Shown in pieces: positions 37,555-46,438 of a stretch of 64,000 nt of DNA. A program made the translations under genes and the position numbers. This stretch comes from Betaproteobacteria bacterium (GTDB lineage: Bacteria; Pseudomonadota; Gammaproteobacteria; Burkholderiales; Rhodocyclaceae). The notes under the pieces were generated by a model. That model was not told the origin of the DNA, ran no database searches, and saw nothing but the letters and a program-made list of their open reading frames with translations. The stretch is from contig WRMF01000008.1 of assembly GCA_009777245.1 (NCBI GenBank), positions 20,315 to 84,314 on the forward strand, given 5' to 3'. How positions within the stretch are numbered: the first letter of the stretch is position 1; each line of letters begins with the position of its first letter.

Positions 37555-38133
37555 ATGAAACTTTCTGATTCTTCGTGTAGCGCTGTCAAGCGTGGCGCGT
37601 CCGCCGCGCCGCGCCGTGTCGCGCCTGGGTCGTCCGCCCGCGGCTTTACTCTGATTGAGCTGATTATAGTCATAGTCATTGTGGGTGTGCTGGCCGCGTT
37701 TGCGATTCCCGCGTGGCAGGACATGATCCGGCGCGGGCAGCTTACCGCCGCCACCCAGGAAGTCCTTGCCGATTTGAGGATGGCGAGAGGCGAGGCGATG
37801 CGGCTTGGCTGGGATGTTTATATCGCCAGGGGCGCGACTGCGCCGAATACATGGCAAATCAGGCCGGATAACCCGAATAATGGCGAACCCCTCGTGCGGG
37901 AGCGCGACGCTCCCGACAACATCACGATCAGCATCAGGCGCGCCGGGGAAGCGGCGGTGCTCCAGAACCTCAACTTTCAGCCGCGCGGCACTATGGGAGG
38001 AGCGCCCACAAGAATCAGCCTGTCGCATAATGACTCTCCGGACAGACACAGGGCGTGCCTGCTGATTGCGTGGTCGGGCAGCGTCACGGTGGCGTCTGCT
38101 GATGAAATAAATCGCGATTGCATATTCCCATAG
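37555..38133 (+). CDS. fimT: FimT/GspH-like minor pseudopilin
   Basis: This 192-residue type IV pilin-like protein has a long leader (1-30) before the prepilin peptidase site. Cleavage falls after Gly in ARGFTLIELIIVIVIVGVLA, giving mature Phe1 and Glu5. The hydrophobic helix continues to about residue 55, followed by the GspH/FimT C-terminal domain with two late cysteines (RACLLIAWSG and DCIFP). Minor pilins form the tip complex that starts pilus assembly. It heads a minor-pilin cluster with pilV, pilW, pilX and pilE. The spacing to pilV is 13 bases. The 112 bases before it show no clear promoter. Confidence 0.85.
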   Translation: MKLSDSSCSAVKRGASAAPRRVAPGSSARGFTLIELIIVIVIVGVLAAFAIPAWQDMIRRGQLTAATQEVLADLRMARGEAMRLGWDVYIARGATAPNTWQIRPDNPNNGEPLVRERDAPDNITISIRRAGEAAVLQNLNFQPRGTMGGAPTRISLSHNDSPDRHRACLLIAWSGSVTVASADEINRDCIFP

Positions 38134-38146
38134 ACAGGAGAGAAAT

Positions 38147-38803
38147 ATGAACCTTTCAGATCAGGCTGCCTTGCCTTCCGTTTCCTGCCGCCGCGAGCGT
38201 GGTTTCTCCATCATTGAGGTGATGATCACCGTGTTTGTGCTTTGTCTGGGGCTTTTGGGGGTCGGCGGGTTGCAGTACCTTTCCATGAAGTCCAACCAGA
38301 GCGCCCTGTCGCGCGCGATCGCTACGGAATACGCCTACCAGATGCTGGATTTCATCCGCAGCAATCCGGCGGTTACGACGGATGGATTGGATAACTTCGC
38401 AAATCCCGAATGCGGCGGTTTTGTCGGCATGTGCGAACCGGGATATTTTGACTTCCACAAGACTCATAGCGATAGTGGAAGCCGGCCTGCCACCATGCCG
38501 AGTCCCGGCGCTGATGATATATGGGCATGGGTAAGCGAGTGGCTTGCCAATCTGAAGCGCGATCTGCCGGACGCCTGGGTGTCTGTTTGCCGTTCCACAA
38601 CGATGGATTTGCCCCTTGATCCGGGCGATTGTTCCGCGTTTGCCGGTAATACCTGGCCTGGCAGTGCTTCCGCGCCTCCTGACACCAGATATTACGTCGT
38701 GACTGTGCAATGGCAACAAGCCGGAACGCAACAGACGGGAGATCAGTGGGATTTGTTCTCAACCGGACAGCAGCAAATCGTGATGATAGGAGAAGTGCAA
38801 TGA
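38147..38803 (+). CDS. pilV: Type IV pilus minor pilin PilV
   Basis: The 218-residue protein carries the prepilin site ERGFSIIEVMITVFVLCLG with Glu5, then LLGVGGLQYLSMKSNQSA, the usual PilV continuation. A C-terminal globular domain follows with scattered cysteines (PECGG, PGDCSAFA). PilV joins PilW, PilX and FimT in the priming complex under the pilus adhesin. It is followed by pilW with a four-base overlap (ATGA at 38800-38803), preceded by AGGAGA. Confidence 0.88.
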   Translation: MNLSDQAALPSVSCRRERGFSIIEVMITVFVLCLGLLGVGGLQYLSMKSNQSALSRAIATEYAYQMLDFIRSNPAVTTDGLDNFANPECGGFVGMCEPGYFDFHKTHSDSGSRPATMPSPGADDIWAWVSEWLANLKRDLPDAWVSVCRSTTMDLPLDPGDCSAFAGNTWPGSASAPPDTRYYVVTVQWQQAGTQQTGDQWDLFSTGQQQIVMIGEVQ

Positions 38804-39858
38804 GTGCCGCGCCAGTAAGAACCACGATAGCGAGAACCACGCCAGTAAGAGCCATGAACCGGCAGTTTGCAAGACAGGTTGGTTTTACCCTGGTGGAGCT
38901 TGTGATCGCGATGTTGATCGGGCTGTTTGTCCTCCTGGGTCTGGTCGTCGCCTTTGACAGCAACCGGGACAGCTTCCGCTTCAACACCCAGTTGTTGCAG
39001 TTGCAGGATGGCGGCAGGCTTGCCATGGATGCCATCATTCATGACTTGCGTATGGCTGGCGATATTGGCTGTATGCGTTCCGCCATGGATGGGGAAGATC
39101 TTTTGAACGATACCATAACCAAGGTGACAATCAATACCGCAGGACGACCGGCCAATTTCAGGAATGATGTTGAAGGAAGACACCTGGTGCTGGGCGTGGA
39201 GCCGGACAACGCCGCTGCCAATTCCTTCTCCCTGCATATTTACGGCATTCCGGTAGCTGGCGCCAATGCCGTATTATGGTCGGATTGCGAAAGGTCGGAG
39301 GTTACATTTGGCGGCGCTGCGACGAGCGTCAGTCCCGCATCTTACCGGATTCCTACGGGTTACCGCACCTACGTTTACCGTGACGGCGATCCGGTCAATT
39401 TGGGATTGCCCGGCACTGAGCTGAGACCCAATCAGTTGCGGGTGGCGGATCCTGTTGTCGGCGGCGGCGATGGCGTGGTGTTGCTGGATAACGTGATGCA
39501 TTTTGCCGTGTGCTTGGGGGTGGATCGTAATTCCACCGATGGCTCTATGCAGGGAAGAGTGCAGGAATGGGTTCCTGTCACGAGAGGCGGCAGCGCTACG
39601 GATGACCAACTAAGTCAGACCATATCAGTGCAGGTGCAGATGGTGGTAGCTTCCGAGCCGCAGGGAGCGGGTACAGTCGGACAGGTGCTATCTGTCGATC
39701 AAACGCCGGAAACCTATGATTTTTGCGATGGCAGCAGTTTTACCGCCAGTGGAGATGATGGTCTAAGAAGGCTTTACAAGTTCTTCAGTTCAACCGCCGT
39801 GCTTCGCAACAAGGTGCCGAACGGTTATGGCGAGGGCGGCTGGCTGGATGCCAACTGA
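38800..39858 (+). CDS. pilW: Type IV pilus minor pilin PilW
   Basis: The 352-residue protein has a 27-residue leader before the site VGFTLVELVIAMLIGLFVLL. A large C-terminal domain follows, typical for PilW (about 300-380). AGGAGAAG lies before the ATG at 38800. The leader is Thr/Arg-rich because it contains a near-perfect direct repeat (CCAGTAAGA and GAACCACG units). A second possible start is MNRQF at 38854. PilW is a structural part of the minor-pilin tip. Confidence 0.88.
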   Translation: MSAAPVRTTIARTTPVRAMNRQFARQVGFTLVELVIAMLIGLFVLLGLVVAFDSNRDSFRFNTQLLQLQDGGRLAMDAIIHDLRMAGDIGCMRSAMDGEDLLNDTITKVTINTAGRPANFRNDVEGRHLVLGVEPDNAAANSFSLHIYGIPVAGANAVLWSDCERSEVTFGGAATSVSPASYRIPTGYRTYVYRDGDPVNLGLPGTELRPNQLRVADPVVGGGDGVVLLDNVMHFAVCLGVDRNSTDGSMQGRVQEWVPVTRGGSATDDQLSQTISVQVQMVVASEPQGAGTVGQVLSVDQTPETYDFCDGSSFTASGDDGLRRLYKFFSSTAVLRNKVPNGYGEGGWLDAN

Positions 39859-39880
39859 CGCCACATCAGGAGAATAAGTC

Positions 39881-40462
39881 ATGAACAATTTTCTTTCATT
39901 CGCGCCGCAAGGCTCCGCGCTTCCTTCCCGGCAAAAGGGCGCGGTTCTGGTGGTTGGCATGGCCTTGCTCATCATCATCACCATGTTTGCGCTGGCTGCT
40001 ATTCGGGGGATTACGATCCAGGAGCGCATCGCCGGCGGTCTCTATGACCGTCAGCTTGCATTTACCGCTGCCGAGTCAACCCTGCGCTGGGCGGAGCGGC
40101 AGTTCATGCTCAACGGAAGCACTATCGGGAGCGCGGAATTTATTGGCACCCTCTTTGAGGCAACTAATGACCCTTGCGCTGGCACTGGTTCTCCGGCAGA
40201 TACACAGGCGTGTTTCGGCGCTGCCGACATGAAGTCATGGTGGCAGATAAAGAACAAAGGTTGGTTAACGACCGTGCCGTTTGCTCGATTCACTAGTGGC
40301 GACGGCGCCCATACTTCTTACACCGCCGACCCGCCGATGTATCTGGCGGTGAAATTAAGCGATGGCGGGGATTGCGGCGACGCGGTGCGGATCAATGCCG
40401 TCGGAGTTGGTCGCAGCGATCATACGGTTGTGGTGCTGGAGAGCATCGTTTGCAGGCCATGA
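39881..40462 (+). CDS. pilX: Type IV pilus assembly protein PilX
   Basis: The 193-residue protein has the GspK/PilX-like N-terminus [20 protein letters not shown], lacking Glu5 as PilX proteins do. It continues with [20 protein letters not shown] and the conserved [12 protein letters not shown]. Two cysteine pairs are in the C-terminal part. PilX belongs to the priming complex and normally precedes pilY1. Here the pilE-like gene follows only 32 bases later, so the tip adhesin gene is missing from its place. Confidence 0.88.
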   Translation: MNNFLSFAPQGSALPSRQKGAVLVVGMALLIIITMFALAAIRGITIQERIAGGLYDRQLAFTAAESTLRWAERQFMLNGSTIGSAEFIGTLFEATNDPCAGTGSPADTQACFGAADMKSWWQIKNKGWLTTVPFARFTSGDGAHTSYTADPPMYLAVKLSDGGDCGDAVRINAVGVGRSDHTVVVLESIVCRP

Positions 40463-40494
40463 TGTTTTGCGACAGAATTCAAGGAGAAATCGCC

Positions 40495-40923
40495 ATGTAT
40501 AAAAAAGGTTTTACGCTGATTGAACTGCTGATCGTGGTGGCTATTATCGGCATAATAGCGGCCATTGCCATTCCCCAATACCAGGAGTATGTGCGGAAGG
40601 CGCGCCGCTCCCAATGCCAGAGCGAGATGCTGAACGCCGCCAACAGGCTGGAACGTCAATATTCAACGACGAACAGATACCCGAATAATGCAGTCAGACT
40701 GGAAGAAATTGCCGCTCTTACGACATGTCCGAAAGGAGACGCAAATCCCTTTTATACCGTGACATACGAGAATCCTACTGGTGACCAAAGCTTCCTCATC
40801 ACCGCAACACGCCAGGGAACCCAGCTGAGTGACGAAAAGTGCGGCGATCTGACCCTGGATAATTTAGGCAGGAGAACCGCAAGCGGCAGCGCCTCTGATG
40901 CTGTGACGGTGTGCTGGCGTTGA
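40495..40923 (+). CDS. pilE: PilE-like type IV minor pilin
   Basis: The 142-residue pilin starts [20 protein letters not shown], with a very short leader and Glu5, and [20 protein letters not shown] follows. The C-terminal domain has four cysteines (QCQSE, TTCPKG, EKCGDL, TVCWR), two of which enclose a D-region-like loop. AAGGAGAAA precedes the ATG; the upstream frame from 40372 lies within pilX and is rejected. It is the last gene of the cluster and is followed by family B repeats and the terminator at 41132-41158. Confidence 0.9.
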   Translation: MYKKGFTLIELLIVVAIIGIIAAIAIPQYQEYVRKARRSQCQSEMLNAANRLERQYSTTNRYPNNAVRLEEIAALTTCPKGDANPFYTVTYENPTGDQSFLITATRQGTQLSDEKCGDLTLDNLGRRTASGSASDAVTVCWR

Positions 40924-40960
40924 ACGAGCGGGTTAGTTTCTGGTAAAGCAGCTACGAAGC

Positions 40961-41051
40961 GGCAAGCCCCCCGCTTGCAAGCCATAAAAGGAGCTAACCC
41001 CAATGCTGCTTCGCCGCCAATCCTCCGCCTTGCGCCTCGCCCCTACAAACC
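40961..41051 (+). repeat. Degraded family B repeat
   Basis: The copy retains GCAAGCCCCCCGCTTGCAAG, then AGGAGCTAACCCCAATGCTG, CTTCGCCGCCA and GCCCCTACAAACC. The closing palindrome is lost. The 249-base gap between pilE and gltA otherwise holds only the bidirectional terminator. Confidence 0.5.
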
Positions 41052-41131
41052 ATGACATGAGAGAATTGCCGCAACCCAAACCGTCTGACGGGATATGATT
41101 ACAGCCGGAACGGCGCATATATGATGCCCAT

Positions 41132-41158
41132 AAAAAAAGGCGACGAAGTCGCCTTTTT
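41132..41158. terminator. Bidirectional terminator between pilE and gltA
   Basis: A perfect stem GGCGAC-GAA-GTCGCC (41139-41153) has seven A residues before it and five T after it. It can stop transcription from both the pil cluster (plus) and the sdh-gltA operon (minus). Confidence 0.9.
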
Positions 41159-41172
41159 ATGTTTCGTCTGAA

Positions 41173-42468
41173 TCAACGTTTTTCCAACGGAACGACATCA
41201 CGTCTGGCCGCGCCGATGTATAACTGGCGGGGACGCCCGATCTTGTATTCCGGATCGGTAATCATCTCTTCCCATTGCGCGAGCCAGCCTGCCGTGCGCG
41301 CCAGGGCGAAGATGCAGGTGAACATGCTGGTGGGAATGCCGAGCGCCTTCTGGACAATGCCCGAATAAAAGTCCACATTCGGGTAGAGCTTCTTCTCGAT
41401 GAAATAATCATCCTCAAGAGCAATCTTCTCCAGCGCCTTGGCGAGCTTGAACAAGCGATCATTTTCCAGCCCCAGTTCGGCAAGCACATCGGAGCACACC
41501 TTGCCCATGATTTGGGAGCGCGGGTCGAAGTTCTTGTAGACGCGATGCCCGAAGCCCATCAGCTTGAAGCTGTCGTCCTTGTCCTTGGCGCGTTTGATGT
41601 ACTCGCCCACCCTGGAAACATCGCCGATTTCTTCCAGCATTTCCAGACACGCTTCGTTCGCGCCCCCGTGCGCCGGCCCCCAAAGGCAGGAAATGCCCGC
41701 CGCAACGCAGGCAAACGGGTTCGCTCCCGAAGAACCAGCCAGACGCACCGTGGAAGTGGAAGCGTTCTGCTCATGGTCGGCATGAAGGGTAAAGATGATG
41801 TCGAGCGCGCGCGACAGCACCGGGTTGGCCTTGAAATCCTCGCAAGGCACGCCGAACATCATGTACATGAAGTTCGAGGCGTAATCAAGGTCGTTTCTCG
41901 GATACATGAACGGCAGGCCGGTAGTGTAGCGATACGCCAGCGCAATGATGGTCGGCAGCTTGGCAATGATGCGAAGGAAGCAAACATTCCGGTGCTCGAC
42001 GCTGGAGTAGTCCATGCCCTTGTGATAAAACGCCGACAACGCGCCTGCCACGCCGACAATTACCGCCATCGGGTGCGCGTCGCGGCGAAAGCCGTTGTAG
42101 AACCGGGTCAACTGGTCATGCACCAGGGTATGGTTGCGAATGGTGCGCTCAAATTCGGCCTTCTGCGCGGCATTGGGCAACTCGCCGTTTCGCAGCAACT
42201 GGGCTACTTCCAGAAAGGTGCAATGCTCGGCAAGCTGCTCGATCGGATAACCGCGATAGAGCAGTTCCCCCTTGTCGCCGTCAATGAAGGTAATGTATGA
42301 CTTGCAACTCGCCGTGGACAAAAAGCCGGCGTCGTAGGTAAACATCCCCGACTTGGCTCCCAGCGAGCGCGTGTCAATACAATCATTGCCGTGTGTCGGG
42401 GTCATAATCGGCAATTCCACGGGCTGTTGCCCGGGAATCTGCAAGGTTGCGGTGCGTTCGGTCGTCAT
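41173..42468 (-). CDS. gltA: Citrate synthase (type II)
   Basis: It condenses oxaloacetate and acetyl-CoA to citrate. The 431-residue protein matches the hexameric NADH-sensitive type II form. Motifs include [40 protein letters not shown] with catalytic His, [20 protein letters not shown] with the second His, and [14 protein letters not shown] for oxaloacetate. It is the last gene of sdhCDAB-sdhE-gltA. The 68-base gap from sdhE holds no visible promoter, so co-transcription is likely. It ends at the terminator 41132-41158. Confidence 0.96.
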   Translation of the reverse strand: MTTERTATLQIPGQQPVELPIMTPTHGNDCIDTRSLGAKSGMFTYDAGFLSTASCKSYITFIDGDKGELLYRGYPIEQLAEHCTFLEVAQLLRNGELPNAAQKAEFERTIRNHTLVHDQLTRFYNGFRRDAHPMAVIVGVAGALSAFYHKGMDYSSVEHRNVCFLRIIAKLPTIIALAYRYTTGLPFMYPRNDLDYASNFMYMMFGVPCEDFKANPVLSRALDIIFTLHADHEQNASTSTVRLAGSSGANPFACVAAGISCLWGPAHGGANEACLEMLEEIGDVSRVGEYIKRAKDKDDSFKLMGFGHRVYKNFDPRSQIMGKVCSDVLAELGLENDRLFKLAKALEKIALEDDYFIEKKLYPNVDFYSGIVQKALGIPTSMFTCIFALARTAGWLAQWEEMITDPEYKIGRPRQLYIGAARRDVVPLEKR

Positions 42469-42536
42469 GGTTCTTCCCTTTGTGTTGATGAATCAAAAGC
42501 GCAATAGGTAAGCGCCCTGTGAAAACGGAACAGCTT

Positions 42537-42806
42537 TCAAGCCGCTCCCGCGCGCTGCGCTGCCTGACGGCGCAGCATAACCACGACAGGCGCCAGGCGC
42601 ATATCGTCGCATTCTTCCTGACCGCTGACCCACGGCCATAATTTCATGTCGTCGCAATCGGCCAGTTCCACAAAAGCCGCCTGATCCTCAGGCGAGAGTC
42701 CGGAAAATTCCTTCTCCAGAAACTCGCCCAGAATCAAATCCATCTCCAGCATGGCGCGGCGGGTGCAACGCCAACGCAGCCGGGAAAAGACGGCGGAATC
42801 CTCCAT
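42537..42806 (-). CDS. sdhE: Succinate dehydrogenase flavin-attachment factor SdhE
   Basis: The 89-residue protein has the SdhE signature RCTRRAMLEMDLILGEFLEK (the RGxxE-type site appears as RRAMLE). The ending LADCDDMKLWPWVSGQEECD is typical of the YgfY/Sdh5 family. It promotes covalent FAD attachment to SdhA. It begins one base after the sdhB stop and is followed by gltA, the standard betaproteobacterial order. Confidence 0.92.
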   Translation of the reverse strand: MEDSAVFSRLRWRCTRRAMLEMDLILGEFLEKEFSGLSPEDQAAFVELADCDDMKLWPWVSGQEECDDMRLAPVVVMLRRQAAQRAGAA

Positions 42807-42807
42807 G

Positions 42808-43518
42808 CTATACGTAACGCTGAAGCATCATTTCCTTGATTTTCCCGATAGCCAGGGTTGGATTCAACCCCTTCGGACAAGCATCAACGCAACTCATGAT
42901 GGTATGGCAACGGAACAGCCGATAAGGGTCTTCCAGATCGTCCAGCCGCTCGCGGGTCGCCTGATCGCGGGTATCGGCCAGAAAACGGTAAGCCGCCAGC
43001 AACCCGGCGGGGCCGACGAATTTGTCGGGATTCCACCAGAACGAAGGACAAGAGGTTGAACAGCAGGCGCAAAGAATGCACTCATAAAGACCGTCCAGCT
43101 CCTCCCTTTCTTCCGGGCTTTGCAAACGCTCGCGCTCCGGCAGAGGATCGTTGTTGATGAGATAGGGCTTGATCGAGTGGTATTGCTTGAAAAACTGGGT
43201 CATATCCACAATCAGGTCGCGGATAATCGGCAATCCCGGCAGCGGCCTGATGACAACCGGCTGCTTAAGGCTATTCAGGTCAATCAGACATGCCAGCCCG
43301 TTCCTGCCGTTGATGTTCATCGCGTCCGAGCCGCACACGCCTTCCCGGCAGGAACGGCGATACGCGATGGTCTCATCCTTTGCCTTCAGCCTTGTGAGCG
43401 CGTCCAGAAGTTTTCGGTCGTTTTCGTCCACCTCCACAGAGATGTCCTGCATCCGGGGACGCTCGTCCTTGTCGGGGTCATAGCGATAAATGCTGAATTG
43501 CATCGTGCGTGTCGTCAT
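42808..43518 (-). CDS. sdhB: Succinate dehydrogenase iron-sulfur subunit
   Basis: The 236-residue subunit carries electrons from the SdhA flavin to quinone through three iron-sulfur clusters. The ferredoxin-type CREGVCGSDAMNINGRNGLAC binds the 2Fe-2S cluster. CILCACCSTSCPSFWW and CHTIMSCVDACPKGLNP bind the 4Fe-4S and 3Fe-4S clusters. The length is standard. It lies 12 bases after the sdhA stop in the sdhCDAB operon. Confidence 0.97.
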   Translation of the reverse strand: MTTRTMQFSIYRYDPDKDERPRMQDISVEVDENDRKLLDALTRLKAKDETIAYRRSCREGVCGSDAMNINGRNGLACLIDLNSLKQPVVIRPLPGLPIIRDLIVDMTQFFKQYHSIKPYLINNDPLPERERLQSPEEREELDGLYECILCACCSTSCPSFWWNPDKFVGPAGLLAAYRFLADTRDQATRERLDDLEDPYRLFRCHTIMSCVDACPKGLNPTLAIGKIKEMMLQRYV

Positions 43519-43530
43519 ATTTTTCTCCGA

Positions 43531-45315
43531 TTAATACGACCGGGTTTGCAGCGCGACGGTCTCGACCGTAAGCGGCGTCATGCAAACAGGTTTGTATTCG
43601 ATACGGTTGCCTTCGCGGAACCATAGGGTGTGTTTCAGCCAATCCTTGTCATTCCTGCCATTGGGAAATTCCGGCGTATCCGGCGCGTCGTCGCGCACAT
43701 GCGCGCCGCGCGATTCCTTGCGCGCCTCCGCCGAAATCATGGTCGCCTTGGCGACTTCGATCAGGTTTTCAGTCTCCAGCGCCTCGATCCTGGCAGTATT
43801 CCAGACTTTGGATTTGTCCTTTATCTCCAGATTCCGCGCCATCTGCTCGACTTCGAGAATCCTGGCCACGCCTTGCCTCAACAAGTCCGCAAAGCGAAAC
43901 ACGCCCGCGTGATCCTGCATGGCGCGGGCAATGGCCTGCCGCGCTTCATATACGCTGGTTCCGTCCTTGCGACCATCCAGCGCGGCGATACGCGAACGCG
44001 CCATATCCTCCGCGTCTGCGGGAAGAGGACGATGCGCCTTTTCGGCTTTCAGGTCAGCTACGGCGGAATCACCGGCGGATTTGCCAAATACAAGGAGATC
44101 AAGCAGGGAATTTGTTCCCAGACGATTCGCGCCATGCACCGAAGCGCAGGCGCATTCACCTGCCGCGTAAAAGCCGGACACGACTTCTTCATCGCCATTG
44201 CCGTTTGGCGCTACGACACGACTGGTATAGTTGGTGGGAATTCCCCCCATCTGGTAATGGCATGTCGGCACGACCGGAATCGGAGCCTTGATCGGGTCAA
44301 CGCTCGCAAACTGAATCGAGATTTCCCGAATACCCGGCAGACGCTTCATGATGGTAGCCGGAGGAAGGTGGGTTATGTCGAGAAGGACATAATCCTTGTT
44401 GGGGCCGCAGCCGCGCCCTTCCTTGATTTCGGTTGCCGTAGCGCGGGAAACAACGTCGCGCGAGGCCAGGTCCTTGGCGGTCGGCGCGTAGCGCTCCATG
44501 AAACGCTCGCCATCGGAGTTACGCAGAATTCCGCCCTCGCCGCGCACCCCCTCGGTAATCAGAACGCCCGCCCCGGCCACGCCGGTGGGATGGAACTGCC
44601 AGAATTCCATGTCCTCCAGCGGAATTCCGGCGCGCGCCGCCATGCCGAGGCCGTCGCCGGTATTGATGAAGGCATTGGTGGAGGAGGCGAAAATACGTCC
44701 GGCTCCGCCGGTTGCGAAAATCACCGCGCGGGCATGGAAAACAGCAATGTTGCCGGTCTCCATTTCCAGCGCGGATACGCCGACTACCGCGCCTTCGCTG
44801 TCACGAATCAGGTCAAGCGCCATCCATTCCACAAAAAACTGGGTATTGGCCTTTACGTTACGCTGATACATGGCGTGCAGCATGGCATGTCCGGTACGGT
44901 CGGCAGCGGCGCAGGAACGGCGCACCGGCTTTTCGCCGAAGTTGGACATATGTCCGCCGAACGGGCGCTGATAAATCCTGCCGTTGTCGGTACGGTCAAA
45001 AGGCATTCCGTAGTGTTCCAGATCAACCACCGCTTCCACGGCCTTTTTGCACATATATTCAATGGCATTCTGGTCGCCAAGCCAGTCCGAGCCTTTTACG
45101 GTGTCGTACATATGCCAGCGCCAGTTGTCTTCCTCGGAATTGCCGAGCGCGGCGGCAACCCCGCCTTGCGCCGCGACGGTATGCGAACGGGTCGGAAATA
45201 CCTTGGAGAGCACGGCGGTTTTAAGACCGGCTTCGGAAAGCTGAATGGCGGAGCGCAAACCCGCGCCGCCCGCGCCGACAATAACTGCGTCAAATTTGAG
45301 AACGGAAATATTCAC
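43531..45315 (-). CDS. sdhA: Succinate dehydrogenase flavoprotein subunit
   Basis: SdhA oxidises succinate to fumarate. The 594-residue protein has the FAD dinucleotide fold FDAVIVGAGGAGLRSAIQLS and the covalent-FAD histidine in TRSHTVAAQGGVAAALG. The substrate site is HPTGVAGAGVLITEGVRGEG and DLASRDVVSRA, with HYQMGGIPTNY near 350. The start is a GTG at 45315 directly after the sdhD stop (TAAGTG), preceded by GGAGG. It is anchored by SdhC/SdhD, with flavinylation by SdhE. Confidence 0.97.
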   Translation of the reverse strand: MNISVLKFDAVIVGAGGAGLRSAIQLSEAGLKTAVLSKVFPTRSHTVAAQGGVAAALGNSEEDNWRWHMYDTVKGSDWLGDQNAIEYMCKKAVEAVVDLEHYGMPFDRTDNGRIYQRPFGGHMSNFGEKPVRRSCAAADRTGHAMLHAMYQRNVKANTQFFVEWMALDLIRDSEGAVVGVSALEMETGNIAVFHARAVIFATGGAGRIFASSTNAFINTGDGLGMAARAGIPLEDMEFWQFHPTGVAGAGVLITEGVRGEGGILRNSDGERFMERYAPTAKDLASRDVVSRATATEIKEGRGCGPNKDYVLLDITHLPPATIMKRLPGIREISIQFASVDPIKAPIPVVPTCHYQMGGIPTNYTSRVVAPNGNGDEEVVSGFYAAGECACASVHGANRLGTNSLLDLLVFGKSAGDSAVADLKAEKAHRPLPADAEDMARSRIAALDGRKDGTSVYEARQAIARAMQDHAGVFRFADLLRQGVARILEVEQMARNLEIKDKSKVWNTARIEALETENLIEVAKATMISAEARKESRGAHVRDDAPDTPEFPNGRNDKDWLKHTLWFREGNRIEYKPVCMTPLTVETVALQTRSY

Positions 45316-45666
45316 TTACAGCCTCCAGAAGAGAATTTCGATCACCCAGCCGGTGTAGCCCACAAGCGCCAATATCGTCAGGACATGCAGGGTCAGACGC
45401 AGACCGACGGGCTTGATGTAGTCCATCCACAGATCGCGCATCCCAATCCAGGCGTGATAGAACAGGGAAAGCGCGAAAAGGAAGGTGGCGAATTTCACCA
45501 TGCCGTGACTGAACACCGCGATCCAGACGCTAAAATCGGCAGGGCGCACCGCCACCAGCACAATGCCGATAAACAGGGTGTAGACCGCCATGACCACAGC
45601 GGTTACGCGCTGGATGATCCAGTCCTTGAGGCCATAGCGCGCCCCGACAACGATACGATTTATCAC
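45316..45666 (-). CDS. sdhD: Succinate dehydrogenase membrane anchor SdhD
   Basis: The 116-residue protein has three membrane helices, from about residues 18-40, 50-72 and 92-115. DWIIQRVTAVVMAVYTLFIG contains the Arg near the quinone site. FYHAWIGMRDLWMDYIKPVG holds the heme-ligand His and the conserved D-Y. It starts with GTG overlapping the sdhC stop (GTGA at 45666-45663), giving coupled translation. With SdhC it binds heme b and ubiquinone. Confidence 0.93.
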   Translation of the reverse strand: MINRIVVGARYGLKDWIIQRVTAVVMAVYTLFIGIVLVAVRPADFSVWIAVFSHGMVKFATFLFALSLFYHAWIGMRDLWMDYIKPVGLRLTLHVLTILALVGYTGWVIEILFWRL

Positions 45667-46073
45667 AAGAGAATCCTCCAGCAGAGAGCGATAGTCGCTC
45701 CAAGACTGACCGCGAACACGATCAGCGTGGAAAAACGCGCGGCGGCAAGGCTCGCGCCGACTTGCATGTCAATCAGCAAAAAGCGGATGCCCGCGCAGAA
45801 GTGGTGCATGTACGCCCAGATCAATCCCGCGCAAACCAGACGGACACAGGGGTGTGCCGCGAAGTTTTTGAAGTGCTCGAAGCCCGCAGGCGAAGTCAGA
45901 CTCAACTGAAAGTAGTAGAGGATCGGCCCCAGCATCAAAAACAGGAGCGCTCCGCTTACCCGGTGCAGGATGGAGAGCTTGCCCGGCAAGGGCAGATGGA
46001 TTCTGAACGAAATGTCAGCAAGCCCCAGAAATTTGGGGCGTTTCCTGGGAGAAGTTTGGCAGGTATCGGCCAT
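45663..46073 (-). CDS. sdhC: Succinate dehydrogenase cytochrome b556 subunit
   Basis: The 136-residue protein has three membrane helices. The family signature RPKFLGLADISFRIHLPLPG, then SILHRVSGALLFLMLGPILY, contains the Ser and Arg of the quinone pocket. HFCAGIRFLLIDMQVG holds the heme His. The ATG at 46073 has AAGGA eight bases before it; the ATG at 46082 is too close to that site. It heads the sdhCDAB-sdhE-gltA operon; a TATAAT hexamer lies at 46112-46117. Confidence 0.93.
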   Translation of the reverse strand: MADTCQTSPRKRPKFLGLADISFRIHLPLPGKLSILHRVSGALLFLMLGPILYYFQLSLTSPAGFEHFKNFAAHPCVRLVCAGLIWAYMHHFCAGIRFLLIDMQVGASLAAARFSTLIVFAVSLGATIALCWRILL

Positions 46074-46111
46074 TGGCGTCATCCTTGGTTAGAAGTTTTT
46101 GACAGAGGGGG

Positions 46112-46117
46112 ATTATA
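46112..46117 (-). promoter_or_regulatory. Probable -10 element for sdhC
   Basis: The minus strand reads TATAAT, a perfect sigma-70 -10 hexamer, about 40 bases upstream of the sdhC ATG. No good -35 hexamer is present 17 bases further upstream, so an activator may be needed. Confidence 0.45.
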
Positions 46118-46438
46118 TACGGACTTTCACGCCGGTGCGTTTTTGCGACGTTTCGGATTGTACAATGTTTTTCGGCGCGGGTGGTAACTACGTTTGCATA
46201 TAGGCGAGTCGCTTATATATAGACATTCCCGCAATTTGAAAAATCGCGCGCTGTTTGCAACCCTTCGCCAGATTTGGCCTGAAACGCATGAGTGCAGACA
46301 ATCCCGAAAAAACATCAGGGTATGATTGACACCCATTGCCCGTAACCATACCATGTATGGCTGCCGCGACGTCCGACGTAACCTGCCTGGCTGGCTATGC
46401 CCGGATTCCTTTTTCAATGTCCTGACAGGAGAACATTC

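Noticed and set aside
38815..38860. Direct repeat CCAGTAAGA/GAACCACG at the start of pilW
   Set aside because: It is real but short and lies in the cleaved leader; I see no sign that it acts as a phase-variation tract.
43630..45909. A 759-codon plus-strand open frame
   Set aside because: It is the complement of sdhA, sdhD and sdhC, which have full motifs and an operon structure; the plus frame is a shadow.
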